Assembly: GCA_903893215.1 (NCBI GenBank)
Contig: CAITLJ010000002.1
Span: forward strand, 40,899 to 104,898
Direction: 5' to 3'
DNA from: an uncultured Ferrovum sp.
GTDB taxonomy: Bacteria; Pseudomonadota; Gammaproteobacteria; Burkholderiales; Ferrovaceae
DNA: 64,000 nt
Shown: in pieces, positions 36,273 to 44,835 of the stretch
How the letters are laid out: the number at the start of each line of letters is the position of its first letter
Numbering within the stretch: the stretch's first letter is position 1
Notes under the pieces: model-generated
What the model was told of the DNA's origin: nothing
What the model saw: only the letters and a program-made list of their open reading frames with translations
Database searches by the model: none
Translations under genes and position numbers: made by a program

Positions 36273-37133
36273 ATGATCAAATGGGTACGCTTTCAGGATG
36301 CCAACGGTCACATCGGGTTTGGTCGCCTGCTGGCCGCCGACACCGACACCGCCAATACCAACGCCGAAAGCACGGACGATCTGCTGCAAGCCATGCGGCC
36401 AGACCGCGCTTGTGAACTGCCAGGCGCGCTGGTGGAGGTGTACGAGGGTGACCTGTTCGGTGCCGCGCTGGCCACCGGCGAGCGCCTGCCGCTGCAGACA
36501 CTGAAGCTGTTGCAACCTACCCGGCCGGGCAAGATGATCGGACTCTGGAACAATTTCCACGCCCTTGCCTCAAAAAACGGAGGCAGCATTCCGGCCACCC
36601 CGCTGTATTTCCTGAAGGCGCCGAATGCGTGGCTGGCCCATGGTGAGCGTATCGAAGTCCCTGCGCAGTACGATGGTCGCGTGGTGTACGAAGGCGAACT
36701 GGGCATCGTGATCGGACAAACCTGCCGCAACGTGGATGAAACCGGCGCCACGCAGGCCATCTTCGGTTATACCTGCGTGAACGACATGACGGCGCTGGGA
36801 CTGATCGACCAGGACCCAAGCTTTGCCCAGTGGACACGCGCAAAGAGCTTCGATACCTTTGGACCCTTCGGCCCTTGTATCGCCACAAACGTGGACTGGG
36901 CCGACCTGGTGGTGAGCACGCGACTGAACGGTCGCGAGCGGCAAAACTATCCGGCAAGCGACATGATTTTCTCTCCGGCGCAGATCGTCAGCCTGATCTC
37001 GCGCGACCTGACGCTGGAAGCGGGCGACATCATCGCCTGTGGAACGTCGGTGGGTGTGCTGCCGGTCAAGGCCGGCATGCGGATCGATGTGGCTATCGCC
37101 GGCATCGGCACACTCAGCAATCTCTACAGCTGA
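36273..37133 (+). CDS. Fumarylacetoacetate hydrolase (FAH) family enzyme
   Basis: A 286-aa cytosolic protein. The FAH-fold signature is present: FLKAPNAWLAHGERIEVP, YEGELGIVIGQTCRNV with the metal-binding Glu residues, YTCVNDMTALGLIDQD, FGPCIATN, and the C-terminal GDIIACGTSVGVLPVKAG. Family members hydrolyse or decarboxylate acidic beta-diketones or 2-oxo acids. Start MIKWVRF (36273) follows a GGGAG sequence. It heads a plus-strand group with a ketopantoate-reductase-like enzyme and a CoA ligase, which suggests degradation of a keto or dicarboxylic acid. The substrate cannot be read from sequence. Confidence 0.82.
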   Translation: MIKWVRFQDANGHIGFGRLLAADTDTANTNAESTDDLLQAMRPDRACELPGALVEVYEGDLFGAALATGERLPLQTLKLLQPTRPGKMIGLWNNFHALASKNGGSIPATPLYFLKAPNAWLAHGERIEVPAQYDGRVVYEGELGIVIGQTCRNVDETGATQAIFGYTCVNDMTALGLIDQDPSFAQWTRAKSFDTFGPFGPCIATNVDWADLVVSTRLNGRERQNYPASDMIFSPAQIVSLISRDLTLEAGDIIACGTSVGVLPVKAGMRIDVAIAGIGTLSNLYS

Positions 37134-37157
37134 ATTCCTGAACGGAGTACGAATCAC

Positions 37158-38162
37158 ATGCGGATTTGCATTGTAGGCGCAGGATCGATCGGTGGCCTGC
37201 TGGGGGTGCGACTGGCCCAGTCTGGCAACGACGTCACCCTGATTGCGCGCGGCCCAAACCTTGCAGCGGTGCAAAAAGACGGCATGCGTCTGGTCGAGGA
37301 AGACGGCACCGAGATCGTCGCCCGACTGAAAGCCACCCACCGGATCCAGGAAGCGGGGCCGCAGGATCTGGTGATCCTGGGCATGAAGGCGCATCAGGTG
37401 GCTGCGGTGGTAGAAGAACTGCCTGCCATGTACACCGATGACACGATGGTGATGACCGCCCAGAATGGCATCCCATGGTGGTATTTCTGCAAGACTGGCG
37501 GCGACTACGAGGGACAGCGTCTGGAGAGCGTGGATCCGGGCGGACGCGTGGCTGACCACCTGCCTGTGGACCGGGTGATTGGCACCGTGGTCTATCCGGC
37601 GGCCGAAATCACCTCGCCGGGGGTCATCCGCCACATTGAAGGCAATCGCTTTTCCGTGGGCGAGGTCGACAATGCCGATACGCCACGCATCCAGCAGGTG
37701 TCGCAAACCCTGCGCGAGGCGGGCTTCAAGGCTCCAGTGCTGTCAGATATCCGCGCCGAAATCTGGCTCAAACTGTGGGGCAACCTGAGTTTCAACCCGA
37801 TCAGCGCGCTCACCCATGCCACGCTGGAAGATCTGTGCCGCTTTCCACTGACGCGCACCCTGGTGGCCAACATGATGACCGAGGCCCAGACCATCGCCGA
37901 ACATCTGGGCATCCGGTTCCGCGTGTCGCTGGAAAAGCGCATTGCCGGTGGTGAGGCGGTCGGCGCACACAAAACCTCGATGCTGCAGGACATCGAAGCC
38001 GGAAGGCCGCTCGAAATCGAAGCACTGGTCGGCTCGGTAGTAGAACTCGGTCGCATCACCGGCATCCCCACACCTTCGATCGATGCCATCTACGCGGTCA
38101 CCAAACTGCTTGCACACACTCTCGACACCCAGCAGGGACAGTTGCGCGTGGCGCCACGCTGA
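37158..38162 (+). CDS. Ketopantoate reductase family oxidoreductase
   Basis: A 334-aa ApbA/PanE-like protein. The N-terminal NADP Rossmann motif is IVGAGSIGGLLGVRLAQSG (residues 5-23); the C-terminal helical domain includes LWGNLSFNPISALTHATLEDL and the conserved EIEALVGSVVELGRITGIPTP. It lies 24 bp after the FAH gene, so it is likely a catabolic reductase of the cluster rather than a vitamin B5 enzyme; panB elsewhere in the window has no panE or panC beside it. Either reading is possible. Confidence 0.82.
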   Translation: MRICIVGAGSIGGLLGVRLAQSGNDVTLIARGPNLAAVQKDGMRLVEEDGTEIVARLKATHRIQEAGPQDLVILGMKAHQVAAVVEELPAMYTDDTMVMTAQNGIPWWYFCKTGGDYEGQRLESVDPGGRVADHLPVDRVIGTVVYPAAEITSPGVIRHIEGNRFSVGEVDNADTPRIQQVSQTLREAGFKAPVLSDIRAEIWLKLWGNLSFNPISALTHATLEDLCRFPLTRTLVANMMTEAQTIAEHLGIRFRVSLEKRIAGGEAVGAHKTSMLQDIEAGRPLEIEALVGSVVELGRITGIPTPSIDAIYAVTKLLAHTLDTQQGQLRVAPR

Positions 38163-38209
38163 CCCGCTGATCCGCTGATCCCCGTTTCAACCTTTCAGGA
38201 CCCACCCTC

Positions 38210-39742
38210 ATGAACACCCGTTGCTCCACCTTGCAGGAACTGATGTCAGCAGGCGCCGATGACGCGCCGGCGCTGGGCGCCCCCGCCACCCCCGACCTGA
38301 ACTTTGCCGGATTGCGCGCCTTGATGACCCGCACGGTGGCCAGCCTGAATGCTGCCGGCATCGGCCGTAACGATCGCGTGGCGATTGTGTTGCCGAATGG
38401 CGCCGAAATGGCCAGCGCCTTCATCAGCATCGCGGCAGGGACGACGTCGGCTCCGCTTAATCCGGCCTACCGTGGCGACGAGTTCGAGTTCTACATGGAT
38501 GACCTGAAAGCCAAGGCGCTGGTGGTGGAAGTGGGTAGCACCTCCCCCGCCGTGGCCGCGGCCGAGAAAATGGGCGTGCGGATCATCGAATTGCAGCCCA
38601 CCCCTGACCGCGGCGCCGGGTCCTTCACGCTGCAGGCACGCGACGGCGCCACGAGCACCCCGGCGCTGGGCGGCTTTGCCCTTGCCGATGAGGTCGCACT
38701 GATCTTGCACACGTCGGGCACCACTTCGCGTCCCAAGATCGTGCCGCTTACCCAGCGCAATGTGAGCGTATCCGCTGGCAACATCGCCGCCACCCTGGCG
38801 TTCACACCCATGGACCGCGGCCTGAACATCATGCCGCTGTTCCACATTCACGGCCTCATTGCAGGCATCCTGGCCCCCTTGTCGCGCGGTGCAAGCGTGT
38901 TTTGCACACCAGGCTTCAACGCGCTCAAGTTCTTCGGCCAGATGGACGAAGCGCATCCAAGCTTCTATACCGCCGTGCCTACCATGCACCAGGCCATCCT
39001 CACCCGCGCCGAGAAGAATGCCGACATCATTGCGCGCCACCCTCTGCGCTTCATGCGCTCTTCCTCGTCGTCGATGCCGACCCAGGTGATCCGCGAACTC
39101 GAGGCCGTGTTCAAGGCCCCGCTGATCGAGGCTTATGGAATGACCGAAGCCTCGCACCAGATGGCCAGCAACCAGTTGCCACCAGGCAAACGCAAGCCGG
39201 GCGCGGTCGGCAAGGCCTCCGGTCCGGACATGGGCATCATGGATGACGATGGCGTGCTGCTGGGTCAGGGTGAAATTGGCGAAATCGTGATCCGCGGCGA
39301 CAACGTCACGCCAGGCTACGAAAACAATGCCAAAGCCAATGGCGAAGCGTTCACCCATGGCTGGTTTCGCACCGGCGACCAAGGGTCGATGGACGAGGAT
39401 GGCTACATCACGCTGACCGGCCGACTGAAGGAAATCATCAACCGCGGCGGGGAAAAGATTTCGCCGCGCGAGGTGGATGAGGTGCTGATGGACCACCCGG
39501 CCGTGCTACAGGTGGTGACCTTTGGCGTACCGCACCCCAAGCTGGGCGAAGATGTGGCGGCTTGCGTGGTGCTGCGCGAAGGCATGACGCTGGAAGAACG
39601 CGAGCTGCGCGATTTCACCGCCCAGCGCCTGGCCGACTTCAAGGTCCCCAAGAAGATCCTGTTCATGGACGAGATCCCCAAAGGCGCCACCGGCAAGCTG
39701 CAACGCATCGGCCTCGCCGCCAAACTCGGCCTGACATTCTGA
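38210..39742 (+). CDS. AMP-forming acyl-CoA synthetase, oxalate-CoA-ligase-like
   Basis: A 510-aa ANL superfamily ligase. Motifs: P-loop ILHTSGTTSRPK (about residue 165), YGMTEASHQM (A5), GWFRTGDQG (A7) and GRLKEIINRGGEKISPREVD (A8), with the catalytic Lys near the C-terminus in KGATGKLQR. The overall likeness to plant and yeast oxalyl-CoA synthetases (AAE3/Pcs60) is strong, and the divergent OFA transporter fits oxalate. No frc or oxc gene is in the window, so oxalyl-CoA would be processed by genes elsewhere, or the substrate differs. It lies 47 bp after the reductase gene. Confidence 0.85.
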   Translation: MNTRCSTLQELMSAGADDAPALGAPATPDLNFAGLRALMTRTVASLNAAGIGRNDRVAIVLPNGAEMASAFISIAAGTTSAPLNPAYRGDEFEFYMDDLKAKALVVEVGSTSPAVAAAEKMGVRIIELQPTPDRGAGSFTLQARDGATSTPALGGFALADEVALILHTSGTTSRPKIVPLTQRNVSVSAGNIAATLAFTPMDRGLNIMPLFHIHGLIAGILAPLSRGASVFCTPGFNALKFFGQMDEAHPSFYTAVPTMHQAILTRAEKNADIIARHPLRFMRSSSSSMPTQVIRELEAVFKAPLIEAYGMTEASHQMASNQLPPGKRKPGAVGKASGPDMGIMDDDGVLLGQGEIGEIVIRGDNVTPGYENNAKANGEAFTHGWFRTGDQGSMDEDGYITLTGRLKEIINRGGEKISPREVDEVLMDHPAVLQVVTFGVPHPKLGEDVAACVVLREGMTLEERELRDFTAQRLADFKVPKKILFMDEIPKGATGKLQRIGLAAKLGLTF

Positions 39743-39744
39743 CG

Positions 39745-39780
39745 CTGCCATGCGCCCGCTTCGTTGCGGGCGCAAGGCAG
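39745..39780 (+). terminator. 13-bp hairpin after the CoA ligase operon
   Basis: CTGCC-at-GCGCCCGC, loop TTCGTT, then GCGGGCGC-aa-GGCAG: a strong stem three bases after the ligase stop. No U-run follows, so it may act with Rho or as a processing barrier. It separates the operon from the porin gene. Confidence 0.55.
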
Positions 39781-39922
39781 CACTTATCGTTGCATAAGCG
39801 GAATCGTGGCCAGTCAAGCTTTTCCCTCGCTAAACTGAAGTTGGTACAGCCTTGATGCTGGCCTCAGCCGAAGCCAAGACGCCGCGGCGATGAAACCAAC
39901 GATGTTCGAGGAGAGTTCAACC

Positions 39923-41695
39923 ATGTCCGTCCAGCGATCGCGCCCATGGCGCCTTCTACCCTCGGCACGCCTGCTTGCAGCAGCCGGCCTGCTTCCATTG
40001 AGCATCGCCGGCCCGGCGCGTGCAGACGACGTGCAGGACGAAATCACCGCCCTGCGCAGCCAGATGCAGCAGATCATGCAGCGGCTGGACCAACTCACCC
40101 AGCAGACCCAGGGCGGCACAGCAGTCAGCGGCGGCAGCACCGCAGCGCCTGCTGCTGTGGGCGCGGGCGGCAACCAGGGTAGCAACGGCAGCAGCAACGT
40201 GGCAGGCGCCAGCCAGGTCCGCTCTGCCGAACCGGGCTTTGACGCCTTCATGCAGGGCTTCTACGGCACCCTCGACGTATCGGTGGATGACACCACCAAA
40301 GGCATTGCCGGACTGGTGGCCTATCCGTACCAGCTCAACGATCCGGCCAACCCCAATTCCGGGTCTTCGGTGGCCGGCGGCCCGAAGGGCGGTCCGGTCG
40401 GACGCGTGGGCTGGATGCCCGCCCTGTCCAGCAACAAATCCGTGGTGGGCTATCGCGGCAGCCACCAGATCGGCACCAGTGCATACGACGTCATCTATCA
40501 GGTGGAAGCGGCGCTGGCGCTGACCGCCTCGCCGGGGCTTTCCACCGGCTACACCGCGCAAGGCAATACCGTGAAGGGCGCGTTGGGTTCCGGCGACACC
40601 TTCGTCGGTTTTGCCAGCCCGCAATATGGCCGGGTGAAGGTGGGTACCACCTATACGCCGTACAAAAAAACCACCGATCGCCTCAATCCCTTCTCCGGTC
40701 AGCTGGGCGACTATGCCGCCATCATGGGCAACAGCGGTGGCGACAATCGGGTGGAATTCGGTACCCGGCAGGATCATTCGATCTGGTATGAGTCACCGCG
40801 CCTGCTCGATGGCGGAATGGGTTTCGAATTCCTGTGGTCACCGGGCCAGAACCGCACGTACGACAACGTAGTGCAATCGTCCGGCTCACCGGACTGCAAC
40901 GGCGGCAATACCCCGGGCAGCGGCAACCTGCCGCTCAACTGCGACGACGGCGGCTATAGCAATGCGCTGAGCGCAGCGCTGCATTATGAAACCGGCGGCT
41001 TCTACGGCACGATGGCCTACGAACAGCACCAGAACGTGAACCGCAACAGTGATGGCATCGGTTCCAACCATCCCCTGTATGCCTACTATTCGGGCCAGGG
41101 TGTGTCCTGGATCGACAACGCCACCCAGATCCTGCCTGCCGGCACCACCGCCACCATCCCGTTGGGGGCTTACACCACCGACATCGGTACCGAATGGGCC
41201 TTCAAGATTGGTGCGCAATACCGGTTTGATTTTGGCCTGACCGTGAGCGGCATCCTGGAACGCCTGCGCCGCAATGTGCCCGCCTACCTGCAATTCCAGA
41301 ACGAACGCAGCCGGGATGGCAGCTGGCTGGCCCTGACGCAGGAATTCGGCAGTGACGACAGCGTGAGCCTGGGCTGGGGTCATGCCGGAGCCACGCCGGG
41401 TGATCCGGGCGGCCAACACAATTACAACCCGAACACGCAGGACAATTCGGCCAATATGTACACAGTGGCTTACAAGCACAAACTGGACAAGCAGCTGACC
41501 TGGTACGTGGATGGCGCGCTGACGCTGAACGGTACGAACGCCCACTACGATATTGGCGCCGGCGGCCGGGGCCTGACCACCGATTGCCACGATGGCACCA
41601 ACACCGTGTTCACCGACTACTCCGGTGCCGGCCCAACCACCTGGGGCGGCTGCCGCGTCATGGGCATTTCCACCGGTTTCAATTACCGCTTCTGA
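39923..41695 (+). CDS. Outer-membrane porin (trimeric, betaproteobacterial type)
   Basis: A 590-aa porin, long for the family. The signal peptide ends near GPARADDVQ. A short coiled coil (ALRSQMQQIMQRLDQLTQQT, about residues 30-50) follows, then a Gly/Ser/Ala linker (55-85), then the barrel with repeated alternating strands from GFYGTLDVSVDD to the C-terminal FNYRF, with terminal Phe for BAM recognition. The start at MSVQRS (39923) is chosen over 39890 because GAGGAG precedes it. The N-terminal coiled coil is atypical of simple porins and could contact peptidoglycan or partners. Likely carries small anions for the upstream catabolic genes (context only). Confidence 0.85.
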   Translation: MSVQRSRPWRLLPSARLLAAAGLLPLSIAGPARADDVQDEITALRSQMQQIMQRLDQLTQQTQGGTAVSGGSTAAPAAVGAGGNQGSNGSSNVAGASQVRSAEPGFDAFMQGFYGTLDVSVDDTTKGIAGLVAYPYQLNDPANPNSGSSVAGGPKGGPVGRVGWMPALSSNKSVVGYRGSHQIGTSAYDVIYQVEAALALTASPGLSTGYTAQGNTVKGALGSGDTFVGFASPQYGRVKVGTTYTPYKKTTDRLNPFSGQLGDYAAIMGNSGGDNRVEFGTRQDHSIWYESPRLLDGGMGFEFLWSPGQNRTYDNVVQSSGSPDCNGGNTPGSGNLPLNCDDGGYSNALSAALHYETGGFYGTMAYEQHQNVNRNSDGIGSNHPLYAYYSGQGVSWIDNATQILPAGTTATIPLGAYTTDIGTEWAFKIGAQYRFDFGLTVSGILERLRRNVPAYLQFQNERSRDGSWLALTQEFGSDDSVSLGWGHAGATPGDPGGQHNYNPNTQDNSANMYTVAYKHKLDKQLTWYVDGALTLNGTNAHYDIGAGGRGLTTDCHDGTNTVFTDYSGAGPTTWGGCRVMGISTGFNYRF

Positions 41696-41745
41696 TCGGC
41701 GCCAGCACCTGCAGGACGGTGCCCATAAAGGGCACACACAAAAAG

Positions 41746-41765
41746 ACGGCCCCTGACGGGGCCGT
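41746..41765 (-). terminator. Rho-independent terminator of dps
   Basis: ACGGCCCC-tgac-GGGGCCGT is a perfect 8-bp stem. On the minus strand it is followed by CTTTTTG, a U-run, which fits termination of dps. On the plus strand only TTCAAGTT follows, so it may also slow porin transcripts. Confidence 0.75.
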
Positions 41766-41837
41766 TCAAGTTCCAGCAGGGAGAAAGCTTGCACCCTGCC
41801 CGGTCAGCGCCGGGCGTCAGGGGCGGGGTACCCCCGG

Positions 41838-42305
41838 TCAGCGCGTCGCGCGCAACATCCAGGCCGTTTTTTCGTGACCTTCAAGCAAGGCCGTCAGGAA
41901 GTCGGCGGTGCCATGATCGTTGGCATCTTCCGCCACCACGATGTCGCCACGCAGGCTGCTTGCCAAGGCCTCATGATCGGCCTGCAGTGCCGCAATCATG
42001 GCGCCCGCCGACAAGCCGCCCGCCGGCGCTTCGCTCAACCGTGCCGACTTCAGATACTCACCCAGTGCACCCGGCGAAAAGTGGTCCAGGCTGCGAATGC
42101 GCTCGGCCACTTCGTCCACCGTGTCGTCCAGTGCCTCGTATTGGCCTTCGAAGAACTTGTGCAGATCATGAAAGTTGGGCGCCACCACATTCCAGTGGAA
42201 GTTGCGCGTCTTGACATACAGCACGAACTCATCGGCCAGCAATGTCTTCAAGATTTCGACCACGGTAGCGCGTTGCGGGCCACCAATACCAATTTCGATA
42301 CTCAT
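41838..42305 (-). CDS. dps: Dps family DNA-protection/ferritin-like protein
   Basis: A 155-aa protein with the Dps four-helix bundle. The ferroxidase site is at the dimer interface: VKTRNFHWNVVAPNFHDLHKFFEGQYEALDDTVDEVAERIR holds the His and Asp/Glu ligands, and a further helix has NDHGTADFLTALLEGHEKTAWML. Start follows AGGAG. It forms 12-subunit shells that oxidise Fe(II) with H2O2 and shield DNA. It lies downstream of the OxyR-linked prx-grx and disulfide-reductase genes, so peroxide induction is likely. Confidence 0.92.
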   Translation of the reverse strand: MSIEIGIGGPQRATVVEILKTLLADEFVLYVKTRNFHWNVVAPNFHDLHKFFEGQYEALDDTVDEVAERIRSLDHFSPGALGEYLKSARLSEAPAGGLSAGAMIAALQADHEALASSLRGDIVVAEDANDHGTADFLTALLEGHEKTAWMLRATR

Positions 42306-42395
42306 TGATTCACTCCTGTTGCTCGGGCTTCGGGATGATCCCTGGCGTGGCCAAGCCTGGGACCACGCCTGGAAACGATGCAGCTTGAACGGCGC

Positions 42396-43817
42396 TCAGG
42401 CCGCCACCTGCCGGGGATCGGATTGGGGTTGCAACCGGACAGCCACGTCACGCAGTGCGGTGCGCAGACCTTCCTCGACCACCGGGTGATAAAACGGCAT
42501 GTCGAGCATGGTTGCCACCGTCATGCCAGCCTGATGCGCCCACGCCAGCAGGTGCGCCAGATGCTCGACATCGGGGCCAATCATTTCAGCGCCGAGGAAT
42601 CGGCCAGTCCGGACGTCGGCGTACACATGCAGCAGCCCACGGTTGCGCAACATCACGCGACTGCGGCCCTGATCTTCAAAGCACACTTCGCCGATGGCGC
42701 GTACGGTCGGATCAATCTCGGCAAAGCGCTGCCCGACCGTGGCGATCTGCGGATCGCTGAATACGACCGAAAGACCGGACCGGCGCAGGCCCGGACGCAC
42801 CAGAGGAAAGCTGGCGGCGTTGCTGCCGGCGATGCGGCCCTCGTCAGCAGCCTCGTGCAACAGCGGCACGTCGGCATTCACATCGCCGGCAATGAAAAAC
42901 GGTGAATCGCCACACTGCAGGGTGTTGCGGTCAAACAGCGGTATTCCGCGACCATCGAGCGCAATGCCGGTAGTTTCGAGGCCCAGCTTGCTCACGTTCG
43001 GCGTACGGCCTGTGGCGGCAATCACATATTCGAACTCTTCCACCAGATCACGACCGTCGTGCGCGGACGTCCAGTCAACCAGCACGCCATTGCTGGTCGG
43101 GCTCAGCGCGTGCACCTTGGCATCGCAATCCAGGTCGAATTCCTTGCTGAAACTGCGCTCGGCATAGCTGCGGATGGCCGGGTCGGTAAGGCCACCCCCG
43201 ATGCCGCCGCGACCAAACACCCGCACCCGGACCCCGAGGCGGCTGAGTGCCTGGCCAAGTTCCAGGCCAATCACGCCCGGGCCGAACACAGCCACCGAAC
43301 GCGGCAGGGTATCCCATCCGAACACATCATCATTGACCAGCAGGCGTGCCCCGGCCGGGCGCAAGACTGCGGGAATCTGCGGCGACGAGCCGGTGGCGAT
43401 CACCGCAGTGCGAAACCCGACCACCTGTCCACCATCCACCACCAGCTGGTGCGGACCAATGAATCGGGCATAGCCGCTCAACTTGTCCTGTGCCGGAATC
43501 TTGTCGACCCCGTCGATCACGAAGCCCACAAAGCGGTCGCGTTCGCTGCGAACCCGTCCCATCACGGCCTTGCCGTCTACCGTCAGGTCACCGGACAGTC
43601 GCAGACCGAAGGTGTCAAATTTTTCCAGCGAATGCGCAGCTTCCGCGGCAGCTATCAGCAGCTTGCTCGGCATGCAGCCTACACGGGCGCAGGTAGTGCC
43701 ATGCGGCCCCCCTTCGATGATCACTGCGGTCTGGCCAGCCGCCTTGGCCGCACGGTAGGCAGCCAGGCCGGCGGTGCCAGCACCCAGGATGGCGGTATCA
43801 AACTTCAAAATGGTCAC
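42396..43817 (-). CDS. Dihydrolipoyl-dehydrogenase-like FAD disulfide oxidoreductase
   Basis: A 473-aa class I pyridine nucleotide-disulfide oxidoreductase. FAD site AILGAGTAGLAAYRAA, redox-active CARVGCMPSK (Cys-x4-Cys), NAD site VAVFGPGVIGLELGQALSRLG, FAD-binding FFIAGDVNAD, and a C-terminal dimer domain with PFYHPVVEEGLRTAL carrying the catalytic His-Glu. The GTG start (43817) follows AGGGAGA. No 2-oxo-acid dehydrogenase genes are adjacent; it sits between prx-grx and dps. Inferred: a peroxide-stress reductase, perhaps for a low-molecular-weight disulfide, not the complex-bound Lpd. Confidence 0.85.
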   Translation of the reverse strand: MTILKFDTAILGAGTAGLAAYRAAKAAGQTAVIIEGGPHGTTCARVGCMPSKLLIAAAEAAHSLEKFDTFGLRLSGDLTVDGKAVMGRVRSERDRFVGFVIDGVDKIPAQDKLSGYARFIGPHQLVVDGGQVVGFRTAVIATGSSPQIPAVLRPAGARLLVNDDVFGWDTLPRSVAVFGPGVIGLELGQALSRLGVRVRVFGRGGIGGGLTDPAIRSYAERSFSKEFDLDCDAKVHALSPTSNGVLVDWTSAHDGRDLVEEFEYVIAATGRTPNVSKLGLETTGIALDGRGIPLFDRNTLQCGDSPFFIAGDVNADVPLLHEAADEGRIAGSNAASFPLVRPGLRRSGLSVVFSDPQIATVGQRFAEIDPTVRAIGEVCFEDQGRSRVMLRNRGLLHVYADVRTGRFLGAEMIGPDVEHLAHLLAWAHQAGMTVATMLDMPFYHPVVEEGLRTALRDVAVRLQPQSDPRQVAA

Positions 43818-43920
43818 GATGGTCTCCCTGAAACGATCAATGCGAGGGGGGCAAGACAACAGTCCGGTGCGAATGGTCGGCCCAGATCCGGCCGGCCAGT
43901 CCGGTGCCGGATACCCCGGA

Positions 43921-44670
43921 TCAGGCTGCCTGCAGCTTGCCTTTGGCCACCCAGGCTTCGAGCGCTTCGGCACCACCAATCAACACACCATTGATGAACA
44001 CTTGCGGAACCGTGCCCGCTCGAGTGATGGCCCCAACCGCACGGCTGCGCGTGGAGACCGGAAGGGGGATGTCGGCATACTGATAACCCTCGGCGGTGAG
44101 GATCTGCTTGGCCTTGGCGCAACTCGGGCAGCCCGGACGCGACAGGATCGCGACCTGGTCCGGCTTGCGGGCCTCTGGGGCGATGAAGTCCAGCATGGTG
44201 TCGGCGTCGGATACCTTGAACGGATCGCCAGGCTCGTCCGGCTCGATGAACATCTTGGTGACCACGCCGTCATCCACCAGCATGGAATAGCGCCATGAAC
44301 GCTTGCCGAAGCCGATGTCCGTCTTGTCGACCAGCATGCCCATGCCTTCGCTGAATGTGCCGTTGCCGTCCGGCACCATGATGATATGTTCGGCTTCCTG
44401 ATCCTTCAGCCATTCGTTCATCACGAAGGTGTCGTTGACCGAAATGCACAGGATGGCGTCGACCCCCTGGGCAAAAAAGGTGGCGGCCAGTTCGTTGTAA
44501 CGCGGCAGGTGGGACGAAGAGCAGGTGGGGGTAAAGGCCCCCGGCAGCGAAAACACGACCACTTTCTTGCCATCAAACAGCTCGGCTGTGCTCACGTGCT
44601 TCCACGCATTGCCGGCACGGACGGGAAAAGTGACCTCGGGAACGCGCTGGCCTTCACGGGATTGCAGCAT
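43921..44670 (-). CDS. Peroxiredoxin-glutaredoxin hybrid (Prx5-type)
   Basis: A 249-aa fusion. The peroxiredoxin part (residues 1-165) has the peroxidatic Cys50 in FTPTCSSSHLP; the glutaredoxin part (172-249) has CPSC (181-184) in SRPGCPSCAKAKQIL, plus TVPQVFING. Known: such hybrids reduce H2O2 with glutathione without a separate glutaredoxin. Start MLQSREG has AGGAG 8 bp upstream. It is divergent from oxyR across a 165-bp gap holding a near-consensus OxyR site. Confidence 0.92.
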   Translation of the reverse strand: MLQSREGQRVPEVTFPVRAGNAWKHVSTAELFDGKKVVVFSLPGAFTPTCSSSHLPRYNELAATFFAQGVDAILCISVNDTFVMNEWLKDQEAEHIIMVPDGNGTFSEGMGMLVDKTDIGFGKRSWRYSMLVDDGVVTKMFIEPDEPGDPFKVSDADTMLDFIAPEARKPDQVAILSRPGCPSCAKAKQILTAEGYQYADIPLPVSTRSRAVGAITRAGTVPQVFINGVLIGGAEALEAWVAKGKLQAA

Positions 44671-44762
44671 GGGAATGACTCCTGTCGGATGGCCTTGCGG
44701 TGCGGAGGCCGGGTTTCGTGATGCGATGATTTCATTTTGCGAGCGCAGCATGAAAGCGTCCA

Positions 44763-44799
44763 ATCGATTGTTATTGTCCCTGTGATATCTTTTGCCTAT
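44763..44799. promoter_or_regulatory. OxyR operator between prx-grx and oxyR
   Basis: Four half-sites stand in exact consensus register: ATCG-N7-TTGT-N7-ATAT-N7-CTAT (12 of the 16 defined positions match ATAG-N7-CTAT-N7-ATAG-N7-CTAT). The right half contains the perfect inverted repeat GTGATA-N9-TATCAC (44782-44802). It is 37 bp before the oxyR ATG and 93 bp from prx-grx. Confidence 0.7.
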
Positions 44800-44835
44800 C
44801 ACAAGAGACCGACCCGCTCTCCGGAACCCCTCCGC

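Noticed and set aside
38246..39496. 416-aa minus-strand frame opposite the CoA ligase
   Set aside because: Antisense; the plus strand shows all ANL motifs.
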